A DNA stretch of 34,411 bases from an uncultured Clostridia bacterium (GTDB taxonomy: Bacteria; Bacillota; Clostridia; Oscillospirales; CAG-272). The translations under genes were made by a program, and so were the position numbers. Below the pieces are notes generated by a model that saw nothing but the letters and a program-made list of their open reading frames with translations, was not told where the DNA came from and ran no database searches. The stretch spans positions 1-34,411 of the forward strand of contig CAJGCT010000015.1 of the NCBI GenBank assembly GCA_904501985.1, written 5' to 3'. Each line of letters starts with the position of its first letter. The first letter of the stretch is position 1. Shown in pieces: positions 22,102-30,141 of this stretch.

Positions 22102-22140
22102 AAAGCCGACGGCGGAGTCCCTCCCCGTCGTCGGCTTTTT
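22102..22140 (+). terminator. Terminator between sepF and yggT
   Basis: GCCGACGGCGG pairs with CCGTCGTCGGC (one G-T pair) around a 9-base loop, with AAAA before and TTTTT after. It is inside an otherwise tightly packed gene block. Confidence 0.8.
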
Positions 22141-22165
22141 CTTCGCATTCGGAGATAATTTTGTT

Positions 22166-22444
22166 GTGTTAGCTATCATTTATGTTATAACCACGCTTGT
22201 CAGCGTATTTTTATCAATTCTCCAACTCCTCATGCTTGTGAGAGCCATACTTTCATGGCTTCCCATAGACGATGAGATGGGGTTCGCAAATTTTGTGTAT
22301 GCGATGACAGAGCCCGTGGTCTACCCTGTAAGACTTCTGCTTGAACGCTTTGATTTTATCAGCTCCGTACCTATTGATATTCCTTTTTTTGCTGCAATGA
22401 TTCTTATTGGCTTCGTGCAGATGCTGCTTCCCTCGGTGATCTGA
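22166..22444 (+). CDS. yggT: YggT/YlmG-family membrane protein
   Basis: This 92-residue protein has two membrane helices and the YggT signature between them: LVRAILSWLPIDDEMGFANF followed by VYAMTEPVVYPVR. The family is linked to division and envelope organisation in bacteria and to nucleoid positioning in plastids. The start is GTG at 22166, with GGAG 11 bases upstream. The TGA stop overlaps the ATG of the next gene by one base. It may share the sepF transcript by read-through. Confidence 0.9.
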   Translation: MLAIIYVITTLVSVFLSILQLLMLVRAILSWLPIDDEMGFANFVYAMTEPVVYPVRLLLERFDFISSVPIDIPFFAAMILIGFVQMLLPSVI

Positions 22445-23286
22445 TGGATATGAACATTCTGTCCCGTCTCACCGACGATGAGATGCGGCTTTTAAAACGC
22501 TGTGAGGAGCTTTTTTCGCGTGCCGAAAACGGAGTCCCCTCTGTCACTCAGTTTTTAAGTCCGCGAGAGCAGTATATAATCAGGAATCGGCTCTCTGCCA
22601 TGTTTTTGACAGACGAATCCGATCCTCTTTGCTTTTTCTTCGGGGGATACCCAAGTGCACAGCGCAGAATGCTGTGCACCCTTCCCGCTTACTGCCGTTA
22701 TACTCTTACTGACGGCGACGGCGAAATCTCTGCTTTTCGCGCAGAGTTTCCTCACGCCATAATTCCGCTCAGGATCAGATCCGGCGGATATGTAAATCTG
22801 ACTCACAGAGATTTTCTCGGCGCACTTACAGGTCTTGGAATAGACCGCTCGGTCATGGGCGACATTATCACAGACGATGACGGAGCAATTATATTTGTGT
22901 GTGAGACTATAGCAGATTTTATTAAAAACGAGCTTGTATACATCGGACGCGACAAGGTGAAGGTATGCGATATCGCTCTCCCCGAGGATTTTGACCGTGC
23001 GCCCGATTTTGAAGCTGTCCGCGGCACTGTAGCATCCCCAAGACTCGATGCGGTGCTATCGGAGCTTGCCTGCTGTTCCCGCGAAACCGCAAAAACGGTC
23101 ATTCGCCAAGGGCTGTGCGAGCACAATTATTTTACTGCCGCCGCGGCAGATGCCGCCGTTTCGGACGGCGACGTAATTTCATGCAGAAAAACAAGCGGTT
23201 GCAAAGGCGGAAAATTCATTATCGACAGCCTTGATGAACTCACCTCCAAGGGACGCATAAGGCTCGCCGCGCGCCGCTACACATAA
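22444..23286 (+). CDS. ylmH: YlmH-like S4-domain RNA-binding protein
   Basis: The 280-residue protein has the YlmH layout. An N-terminal all-alpha/beta region begins LTDDEMRLLKRCEELFSRAE and contains FFFGGYPSAQRRML. A central GLGIDRSVMGDIITDDDGA motif comes next, and a C-terminal S4 domain (residues about 190-270, starting SPRLDAVLSELACCSRETAK) is expected to bind structured RNA. YlmH of Bacillus binds ribosomes and has been tied to rescue of stalled complexes. The start overlaps the yggT stop (TGATG), and divIVA follows. Confidence 0.92.
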   Translation: MDMNILSRLTDDEMRLLKRCEELFSRAENGVPSVTQFLSPREQYIIRNRLSAMFLTDESDPLCFFFGGYPSAQRRMLCTLPAYCRYTLTDGDGEISAFRAEFPHAIIPLRIRSGGYVNLTHRDFLGALTGLGIDRSVMGDIITDDDGAIIFVCETIADFIKNELVYIGRDKVKVCDIALPEDFDRAPDFEAVRGTVASPRLDAVLSELACCSRETAKTVIRQGLCEHNYFTAAAADAAVSDGDVISCRKTSGCKGGKFIIDSLDELTSKGRIRLAARRYT

Positions 23287-23310
23287 AAACAACTGAAAGG
23301 ATGTTGAAAA

Positions 23311-24189
23311 ATGCTTCCACCGCATGAACTGAAAAACAAGGGATTCACCAAAGCAATGCGCGGATACAATCCTGTTGAGGTTGATGAATACATTGATTTT
23401 CTGATTGACAAATATACCGAGCTTTACCGTGACAACGATGAGCTTGAGAGAAAATTAAAGACAGCACTCACTCGCCTTGACGAGTTAAAAAACGATGAGG
23501 ACTCCATCAGAAGCACTCTTATTGATGCAAAGCATGCCGCAAACAAAATTAAGGCGGATGCAGAGGATCGTGCAGAGAACATCGTAAAAAGCGCAAAAGC
23601 CTCCTGCAACACTATCCTCTCTGACTTCAACGCTAAGATCGAAGAAGGCAGAGATATACTCGCCGAGCTTCAGCGCGATGCGTTTGCCCTTAAAAGTGAG
23701 CTTTTTGCACGCTACAGCGAGCACATCACCTTTATCGAAAAGCTTACCGAGGGAATGGACGAATCTTCAATTCCCGATACAAGCGAGCTTCACCGCAAGG
23801 CTGTGGAATCCATTAAATCCGACATTTCAAGTATGTACAATACCGAGGACGAATCTGACGAGGACATTCCGGACACCGAAAAGTACGACACCGCCGGCAA
23901 TGAAACATATGATGATGCCGACACGGCAAACGGCGACGATGATGCTCTCGTTGTAGACCGTGAGCCGCTGGTTCCCACCCAAAGACGCGGACTTAAGGAT
24001 TCCGTAAAGGAGCTTAACCGCATTTACAAGGATTCGGGCGACGAGGTCATAAACACCCCTGACAGCGATATCGGCGACGATGCAAGTTATCTTGATTTTG
24101 TAAAATCCGTCACCGGCAGGTCTGACGACAAAAAAGATGCCGACTTTGATATGCTGTTCGACGATAACAAAAAGAAAAAGAGAAAATAA
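23311..24189 (+). CDS. divIVA: DivIVA-family polar/septal scaffold protein
   Basis: The N-terminus MLPPHELKNKGFTKAMRGYN followed by PVEVDEYIDFLIDKY is the DivIVA membrane-curvature domain. A coiled-coil stretch follows (about residues 35-150, rich in E, K and heptad Leu/Ala). The rest is an unusually acidic, low-complexity tail of about 90 residues containing DEDIPDTEKYDTAGNETYDD, and a lysine-rich end. DivIVA marks poles and septa at curved membrane. At 292 residues it is longer than Bacillus DivIVA (164), and the extra length is the acidic tail. It lies between ylmH and ileS as usual. Confidence 0.93.
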   Translation: MLPPHELKNKGFTKAMRGYNPVEVDEYIDFLIDKYTELYRDNDELERKLKTALTRLDELKNDEDSIRSTLIDAKHAANKIKADAEDRAENIVKSAKASCNTILSDFNAKIEEGRDILAELQRDAFALKSELFARYSEHITFIEKLTEGMDESSIPDTSELHRKAVESIKSDISSMYNTEDESDEDIPDTEKYDTAGNETYDDADTANGDDDALVVDREPLVPTQRRGLKDSVKELNRIYKDSGDEVINTPDSDIGDDASYLDFVKSVTGRSDDKKDADFDMLFDDNKKKKRK

Positions 24190-24219
24190 TCAACAATTTT
24201 AATACAAGGAGCAACACCT

Positions 24220-27036
24220 ATGCCACAGGACTATTCAAAAACATTAAATCTGCCAAACACCGACTTTTCAATGCGTGCAAACCTTCCCCAGCGTGAGCCT
24301 GAGATCGGAAGCGTTTGGGCTGATGAAAAAATCTATGAAAAAATGCTCGAAAAGAACGAGGGCAAGCCTCTGTTCATTCTCCACGACGGTCCTCCCTTCA
24401 GTAACGGCAATATCCACATGGGTACTTCCATGAATAAGGTTCTTAAGGACTTCATAAACAAGTACAAATCCATGAGCGGATACAAAGTGCCCTTTGTTCC
24501 CGGCTGGGACAACCACGGTATGCCTATCGAATCCGCTATTATCAAGAAAAACAAGCTTGACCACAAGAATATGTCCGTTTCCGAGTTCAGAACCGCCTGC
24601 CACGACTTTGCACAGGATTTCGTTAACATTCAGATGACATCCTTCAAGCGTCTCGGCGTTCTCGGCGATTGGGACAATCCTTACCTCACCATGGACCCCA
24701 AGTTTGAGGCACGCGAGGTTAAGGTCTTTGGCGAGATGTACAAGAAAGGCTACATCTACAAGGGTCTGAAGCCTGTTTATTGGTGTCCTCACGATGAGAC
24801 CGCTCTTGCTGAGGCGGAAATCGAATACAAGGATATCGACTGCACATCTATTTACGTTAAATTCAAGGTAAAGGACGATCTCGGAAAGCTTTCCGCTCTT
24901 GACCTTGCAAATACCTATTTCGTTATCTGGACAACCACCACATGGACTCTCCCCGGAAACCTTGCCATTGCCGTACATCCTCGCGACAAGTATGTTGCAG
25001 TTAAGGCTAACGGCGAGACATACATCGTTGCTGATGCTCTGGCTGACAAGACCATGAAGGCGGCAGGCATTGAGGACTACCAGCGCGTAGCTGAATTTGT
25101 GGGTGCTGATTTCGAATACATGAAAGCACAGCATCCGTTCCTTGACCGTGAGAGCCAGCTGGTCCTTGCTGAATATGTAACCATGGAAAGCGGTACAGGA
25201 TGCGTACACACCGCGCCCGGCTTCGGTGCAGACGACTATGTGACCTGTATGCGTTACAAGATGGATATTATCGTTCCTGTTGATGACCGCGGTTATCAGA
25301 CCGAGGATGCAGGAAAGTTTGCAGGTATGTACTACGAGGAGTCCAACGAAGCAATTCTCGCAGACATGAAGGAATCCGGAGCACTGTTCGCTTCCGAAAA
25401 GGTATCTCACAGCTATCCTCACTGCTGGAGATGTAAGAATCCTATCATCTTCCGTGCAACTCCTCAGTGGTTCTGCTCTGTTGATGCGTTCCGCGCAGAT
25501 GCCGTAAAGGCTTGCGAGGGTATAAATTGGATGCCTGCATGGGGCGGCGAGCGCATGATCTCCATGATTAACGAGCGCGCCGATTGGTGTATCTCCCGTC
25601 AGCGCCGTTGGGGTCTGCCCATTCCCGTATTCTACTGCCCCGAGTGCAAGAAGCCCGTTTGCACCGAGGAAACTATCGCTTCTGTTTCCGCCGAGTTTGC
25701 AAAGAGCGGTTCAAACGCATGGTTTGACAAATCCGCCGAAGATCTTATTCCGGCAGGAACAAAGTGTCCTCACTGCGGATGCGACCACGGATTTACCAAG
25801 GAGACCGACACTCTCGACTGCTGGTTTGACTCCGGCTCCACTCATTTCGCTGTTCTTGAGGATGGCGAGCTTTCCAAGTGGAGCGGCATGAGATGGCCCG
25901 CTGACCTCTATCTTGAGGGTGCTGACCAGTACCGCGGATGGTTCCAGTCTTCCCTGCTCACCGCTGTTGGTGCGAAGGGCGAGGGTGCACCTTACAAGGC
26001 TGTTCTCACTCACGGCTGGGTAGTTGACGGCGAGGGCAAGGCAATGCACAAATCCCTCGGCAACTCCGTATATCCCGAGGATGTTATCAAGAAGTATGGC
26101 GCGGATCTGCTCCGTCTGTGGGTTGCTTCCAGCGATTACACCGTTGACGTGCGCTGCTCCGACAACCTCTTCAAGCAGTTCTCCGAGACCTACAGAAAGT
26201 TCCGCAACACCGCGAGAATCATTCTTGCAAACCTTGGAAATATCGGTGAGGACTTCGATCCCGATCGCGATATGCTTCCCGTATCCGAGCTTGAGCCTAT
26301 CGACAAGTGGGCACTCTCCCGTCTTAACAAGCTTGTTAAGGAAGCTACCGAAGCATACGAAAATTACGATTTCCACATCGTTGTTCATGCACTTTCCAAC
26401 TTCTGCACCGTTGATATGTCGAAGCTGTACATCGACATAACCAAGGACAGACTCTACGTTGAAGCGGCTGACTCCAAGACACGCCGTGCGGCTCAGACTG
26501 CGATGTACCTCATTCTCTCTGCGCTCACAAGACTCACCGCACCGATTCTTTCCTACACAGCAGAGGAGATCTGGGCATCCATGAAGCACATTGCTTCAGA
26601 CAACAAGCTCAGCGTATTCCTCAATGATATTCCGAAGTACGATTCCGCTCTTGATTTTGGCGAAATTGCAAACGGATACGACAAGCTCTTCACGCTTCGC
26701 GACGATGTTATGAAGGCACTTGAGCTTGCTCGCGCCGAAAAGCTTATCGGTAAATCCCTTGATGCGAAGCTCACCATTTGGGCATCCGATGCTGAAGCAT
26801 ACGGCACTCTTAACAGCTATGCGTCCGAGCTTTCCGACATCTTTATCGTAAGCGGCGTTAAGCTTATAAATGAAGCGGCTCCCGCAGATGCGTTCACCGA
26901 GACCGCAAGCGGAATCGGCGTTAAGGTTGAAGCGGCTGACGGTGAAAAGTGCGACAGATGCTGGAAATACTCCACCGATGTAACAAGCGACGGCGATTCT
27001 TGCCTCTGCGCACGCTGCAAAGCGGTTATCGGCTAA
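24220..27036 (+). CDS. ileS: Isoleucyl-tRNA synthetase
   Basis: At 938 residues this is a full-length class I IleRS. It has FILHDGPPFSNGNIHMGT at the catalytic site and the CP1 editing domain, including TTTTWTLPGNLAIAVHP and GTGCVHTAPGFGADDY. Zinc-ligand segments follow (CPECKKPVC, then CPHCGCDHGF), then DCWFDSGSTHFAVL. The C-terminal zinc finger reads CDRCWKYS ... CLCARC. The HIGH motif reads HMGT (residues 66-69) and the KMSKS motif reads AMHKS (608-612), so both depart from the standard. The leader is only about 30 bases, with no T-box. lspA starts at its stop codon. Confidence 0.97.
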   Translation: MPQDYSKTLNLPNTDFSMRANLPQREPEIGSVWADEKIYEKMLEKNEGKPLFILHDGPPFSNGNIHMGTSMNKVLKDFINKYKSMSGYKVPFVPGWDNHGMPIESAIIKKNKLDHKNMSVSEFRTACHDFAQDFVNIQMTSFKRLGVLGDWDNPYLTMDPKFEAREVKVFGEMYKKGYIYKGLKPVYWCPHDETALAEAEIEYKDIDCTSIYVKFKVKDDLGKLSALDLANTYFVIWTTTTWTLPGNLAIAVHPRDKYVAVKANGETYIVADALADKTMKAAGIEDYQRVAEFVGADFEYMKAQHPFLDRESQLVLAEYVTMESGTGCVHTAPGFGADDYVTCMRYKMDIIVPVDDRGYQTEDAGKFAGMYYEESNEAILADMKESGALFASEKVSHSYPHCWRCKNPIIFRATPQWFCSVDAFRADAVKACEGINWMPAWGGERMISMINERADWCISRQRRWGLPIPVFYCPECKKPVCTEETIASVSAEFAKSGSNAWFDKSAEDLIPAGTKCPHCGCDHGFTKETDTLDCWFDSGSTHFAVLEDGELSKWSGMRWPADLYLEGADQYRGWFQSSLLTAVGAKGEGAPYKAVLTHGWVVDGEGKAMHKSLGNSVYPEDVIKKYGADLLRLWVASSDYTVDVRCSDNLFKQFSETYRKFRNTARIILANLGNIGEDFDPDRDMLPVSELEPIDKWALSRLNKLVKEATEAYENYDFHIVVHALSNFCTVDMSKLYIDITKDRLYVEAADSKTRRAAQTAMYLILSALTRLTAPILSYTAEEIWASMKHIASDNKLSVFLNDIPKYDSALDFGEIANGYDKLFTLRDDVMKALELARAEKLIGKSLDAKLTIWASDAEAYGTLNSYASELSDIFIVSGVKLINEAAPADAFTETASGIGVKVEAADGEKCDRCWKYSTDVTSDGDSCLCARCKAVIG

Positions 27037-27542
27037 TGAGATTTCTGTGGCTTCTGCCCATACTTGGGGTAGTTTCACTTGATCAGATCACGAAATATCT
27101 GGTAGCGGCAAATATGAGACTTCATGAGAGCATTCCGGTGCTTGAGGGCATCCTTAACCTCACCTACATTCACAACAAGGGTGCGGCGATGGGTATGCTT
27201 CAAAACAACCGCTGGGTGTTCATGATAATCTCCGCCCTAACCGTTATCGGCATAAGTATTATTATGTTTTCGCAGTACAAAAAGTACTATAATCCGCTTC
27301 TGTACACCGCGCTTTCGTTTATTGTCGGCGGCGGTATCGGAAACATGATAGACCGCGTATATCTCGGCTATGTTATCGACTTTGTTGACGTTAGATTCAT
27401 TCCCTTTTGGAAATGGATATTCAACATGGCTGACATCTTTGTATGCGTCGGATGCGGTCTTGTGATACTCTACATCATCCTCGATGACATAAAAGCATCA
27501 AAACAAAAAAAAGCGGACGGAGAGTCTGCGATCAACAGTTGA
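27036..27542 (+). CDS. lspA: Lipoprotein signal peptidase (signal peptidase II)
   Basis: LspA cleaves the signal peptide of prolipoproteins after lipidation, in the membrane. The 168-residue protein has four membrane helices. Its conserved blocks are DQITKYLVA, HNKGAAMGML, GGGIGNMIDRV (Asp106), GYVIDFVDV (Asp115) and FNMADIFV (Asp133); the last Asp residues form the catalytic pair of this aspartic protease. The ATG at 27036 overlaps the ileS TAA (TAATG), which fixes the start. The longer open frame upstream lies inside ileS. The cyclophilin lipoprotein at 8202 is one likely client in this window. Confidence 0.96.
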   Translation: MRFLWLLPILGVVSLDQITKYLVAANMRLHESIPVLEGILNLTYIHNKGAAMGMLQNNRWVFMIISALTVIGISIIMFSQYKKYYNPLLYTALSFIVGGGIGNMIDRVYLGYVIDFVDVRFIPFWKWIFNMADIFVCVGCGLVILYIILDDIKASKQKKADGESAINS

Positions 27543-27548
27543 TTTCCG

Positions 27549-27580
27549 GCTCCCGACCTTTTGGTCGGGAGCTATTTGTT
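27549..27580 (+). terminator. Terminator after lspA
   Basis: GCTCCCGACC (27549-27558) pairs perfectly with GGTCGGGAGC (27563-27572) around TTTT and is followed by TATTTGTT. The T-run is imperfect. Confidence 0.7.
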
Positions 27581-27593
27581 AAAGGAGGTAATT

Positions 27594-28100
27594 ATGGAGC
27601 CTAAATTTGTAAGCAGGACCACTCAAACAGAGCAAGCCTTACGCGAAATGCAGTTTGCCGCCTTTGGAAAACTGCGTATGATTTTATATACATCCGTTGC
27701 GTTATTTTCGATACTCACAGCTATTATGCTGTTTTCTGCAAAGAAGCTCGATTCTGCTATTTTACTTCTTTTATCGGGAATACTGTTACTGATGTTGGCA
27801 TTTCTTCGTCCAATACTCGGTGCAAGGCAGCAGTACAAGAGAAATATAATACTGACCGATGGAAAACAGCTTACTGCTACTGAATTGAAATTTTACGATG
27901 ATAAGGTTGTAACGTATAATCCAACTGTGGATCATGAAGTTGCATTCAGCTATGATAAGTTCAAGAAATACAAACAGACACGTCATCTTCATCTTTTGAT
28001 ATTGCCGCAGTCATTGTATCTTATGGTTGAAAAAAACAGCTTCGAGATTGGTAATTCCGAAGAATTTGAAGCATTCATTAAGGAAAAAATTAAAAAATAA
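27594..28100 (+). CDS. YcxB-like membrane protein
   Basis: The 168-residue protein has a short cytoplasmic start, two closely spaced membrane helices (residues about 28-48 and 52-70) and a soluble C-terminal domain of about 95 residues. That domain contains a TELKFYDDKVVTYN strand pattern, a central FSYDKFKKYKQTRHLHLLIL and a final EEFEAFIKEKI helix. This plan matches the YcxB-type family, whose function is unknown. An AAAGGAGG ribosome site lies 5 bases before the ATG; the longer frame to 27561 has none. It follows the lspA terminator and may be transcribed by read-through or from an unseen promoter. Confidence 0.65.
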   Translation: MEPKFVSRTTQTEQALREMQFAAFGKLRMILYTSVALFSILTAIMLFSAKKLDSAILLLLSGILLLMLAFLRPILGARQQYKRNIILTDGKQLTATELKFYDDKVVTYNPTVDHEVAFSYDKFKKYKQTRHLHLLILPQSLYLMVEKNSFEIGNSEEFEAFIKEKIKK

Positions 28101-28138
28101 GCATAATATAATAATCGAAACGGATGTTGGCAAGCAAA

Positions 28139-28343
28139 ACGGGGCGTCGAGGACGTCGCCCCCTACGGATTTATCGCAATGCGTGCCGCATCACGGCTGC
28201 GCCCCACACAAACAATTACCGCAACCCTAGCCGCCGGAATGGTGCGGGGCCATGCAGGCGGCGCGCCTTAGCGGTTTCGAAGCATAACACAAGCACTCTG
28301 TTGATATATATTTCCCTATATAAAGTTTTTTGCACAGCTTTTT
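28139..28343 (+). repeat. Dispersed intergenic element, copy B
   Basis: This is the inverted counterpart of the element at 10009-10205. The GGGGCGTC hairpin block is at 28139-28170, the GCCGCC/GGCGGC hairpin at 28230-28262, and the T-rich end with TATAAAGTTTTTTGC at 28318-28343. It fills most of the gene-free stretch 28101-28424. Small open frames across it do not look coding. Confidence 0.75.
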
Positions 28344-28424
28344 ATGCACATCGCAGAGCGATGTGCTCAAGAACAGCGCGCAACTCCCATATGCTCTACC
28401 TATTACTCACTCAAAGGAAGTAAC

Positions 28425-29360
28425 ATGAATATAATAACCGAAAATGACGTGGGCAAACGCCTTGACGTTTATATAAGCGAGTCCGAGGGCATTACAAGGT
28501 CAGCGGCACAAAAGCTGATAGCTGACGATAATGTGACCGTCAACGGAAAATTTCCGGCGAAGAACTATAAACTAAGACTTGGCGACGAGATTGAAACCGA
28601 GCTTCCCGAACCGGTGTCAGGCGACGCCGTACCGCAGAATATCCCACTTGACATAGTCTACGAGGACAGCGATTTGCTGGTGGTAAATAAACCGCGCGGC
28701 ATGGTGGTGCACCCGGCACCCGGCAATCCCGACGGAACGCTGGTAAACGCCCTGCTCTATCACTGCGCCGACTCGCTTTCGGGCATCGGGGGCGTGATAC
28801 GTCCCGGCATCGTCCACCGTATAGATAAGGACACATCGGGACTGCTTATTGTGGCAAAAAACGATGCATCTCACTTAAAGCTTGCCGAGCAGATAAAATC
28901 CCATAGCTTTGAGCGTGAATACCGCGCCGTGGTGCTTGGAAACATTAAAGAGGACAGCGGAACGGTGGATAAGCCCATCGGGCGCGATCCCCGTGACAGA
29001 AAGCGCATGGCGGTCTGCGCGGACGGGAGAAACGCCCGCACCCATTTTCAGGTGCTTGAACGGTTCTCCGCCATGGGTCATAGCTATACATTTGTCAGAT
29101 GCATCCTTGAAACAGGACGTACACATCAGATACGTGTGCATATGAAATCCCTCGGTCATCCTCTGCTTGGGGACACACTCTACGGCGGCGGAAATACCAA
29201 ATTCGAGCACAGCCTCGGCGAGCTTCTTTCCGGTCAGTGCCTCACCGCATCCCACATCGGCTTTGTGCATCCCATAAGCGGCAGTCATCTTGCCTTTGAC
29301 TGTGAGCTGCCCGATTATTTTAACGAAATACTTGCAAGACTGAGAAAGGCTTCAATGTGA
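28425..29360 (+). CDS. RluD/RluC-family 23S rRNA pseudouridine synthase
   Basis: The 311-residue protein has an N-terminal S4 domain (KRLDVYISESEGITRSAAQK through about residue 65). The RluA-type catalytic domain follows, with the active-site Asp134 in GIVHRIDKDTSGLLIVAK, then RTHFQVLERF, LETGRTHQIRVHM and HPLLGDTLYGG. It converts uridine to pseudouridine in large-subunit rRNA; which position is modified cannot be told from sequence alone. The ATG at 28425 has CAAAGGAAG just upstream. Its stop overlaps the GTG start of the HAD gene (GTGA), and lspA lies a short way upstream, a common neighbour for rluD. Confidence 0.92.
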   Translation: MNIITENDVGKRLDVYISESEGITRSAAQKLIADDNVTVNGKFPAKNYKLRLGDEIETELPEPVSGDAVPQNIPLDIVYEDSDLLVVNKPRGMVVHPAPGNPDGTLVNALLYHCADSLSGIGGVIRPGIVHRIDKDTSGLLIVAKNDASHLKLAEQIKSHSFEREYRAVVLGNIKEDSGTVDKPIGRDPRDRKRMAVCADGRNARTHFQVLERFSAMGHSYTFVRCILETGRTHQIRVHMKSLGHPLLGDTLYGGGNTKFEHSLGELLSGQCLTASHIGFVHPISGSHLAFDCELPDYFNEILARLRKASM

Positions 29361-30139
29361 AATTTTCTAATATAATGATCGTTACCGACCTCGACGGTAC
29401 ATTCTACGACAGTGAACATAACTTCCACAATAAGAACATAGAAGCAGTGGAATATTTCAAGAAAAACGGCGGACTTTTCACCGTTGCTTCCGGACGTGTT
29501 CCCTCCTCGCTGAAAGACCGTATGGAAGCATTCAGAGAGCTTACAAACGTCCCTGCAATCCTCTGCAACGGCGGATTTTGCTATGATTTTGCAAGTGATA
29601 CCCGTTTTTTCGAAATAGAAGTAGACCACCAAAAAGCGGCTGGCGTAATAAGATTTGTCAAAGACAATTTTGATATCTACCGTATACGTGCCTCACTTCT
29701 CGGCGAGGAAATTGCTATAGGCGACACCTTTGATGAGGATTCTTTTAAAGGATGGACACGCGTTTCTTTTGATGACCGCTCATGTGAAACGTTAAATAAT
29801 ATTCGTCAAGTTATCGAAAAACGTTACAAGGACGATTTTTCCTTTATGTTTGCCTGCCCCGAAATGTTTGAATTTCAGGATAAAGCCGCCACAAAGGGGC
29901 AGGCACTTGACCGTCTGCGCAAAAAGCTTACTTGCGACGGCAAAGCTAACGAAAATTTGAAAATATACGCTGTGGGCGACTACGAAAACGACCTCGATAT
30001 GCTTCAGAACGCCGATGTTGCCTGCTGTCCCGAAAATGCAATGGACACAGTGAAAAAAGCGGCAAAAATTCATCTCTGTCACTGTGATGACGGTGCTATA
30101 GCCGACCTTATTTACCGCATTGAATCTTTGGAGGTATAA
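29357..30139 (+). CDS. Cof-type HAD-superfamily phosphatase
   Basis: The 260-residue protein has the HAD motifs: IVTDLDGTFYD (motif I, nucleophile and acid Asp), VASGR (motif II), a Lys in the ATKGQALDRLRKKL segment and GDYENDLDML (motif IV). The large cap between them is of the Cof/IIB type that acts on sugar phosphates, nucleotides or flavin phosphates. The substrate is unknown. The GTG start overlaps the TGA of the pseudouridine synthase, so the two are coupled. The first ABC exporter gene follows after two bases and probably belongs to the same transcript. Confidence 0.9.
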   Translation: MKFSNIMIVTDLDGTFYDSEHNFHNKNIEAVEYFKKNGGLFTVASGRVPSSLKDRMEAFRELTNVPAILCNGGFCYDFASDTRFFEIEVDHQKAAGVIRFVKDNFDIYRIRASLLGEEIAIGDTFDEDSFKGWTRVSFDDRSCETLNNIRQVIEKRYKDDFSFMFACPEMFEFQDKAATKGQALDRLRKKLTCDGKANENLKIYAVGDYENDLDMLQNADVACCPENAMDTVKKAAKIHLCHCDDGAIADLIYRIESLEV

Positions 30140-30141
30140 TC

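Noticed and set aside
24190..24219. T-box before ileS
   Set aside because: Only 30 bases separate divIVA and ileS, too short for a T-box.
24268..25422. Minus-strand open frame of 384 codons opposite ileS
   Set aside because: It is antisense to the highly conserved IleRS catalytic and editing domains and has no recognisable motif or ribosome site; a product of codon bias.
25711..26589. Minus-strand open frame of 292 codons opposite ileS
   Set aside because: The same situation as the other antisense frame in ileS; the plus-strand protein is fully conserved here.
28124..28423. Plus-strand open frame of 99 codons across the dispersed element
   Set aside because: It runs through the repeat hairpins, is arginine-rich from the GC-rich palindromes, and the same region in the other copy is not open in a matching way.
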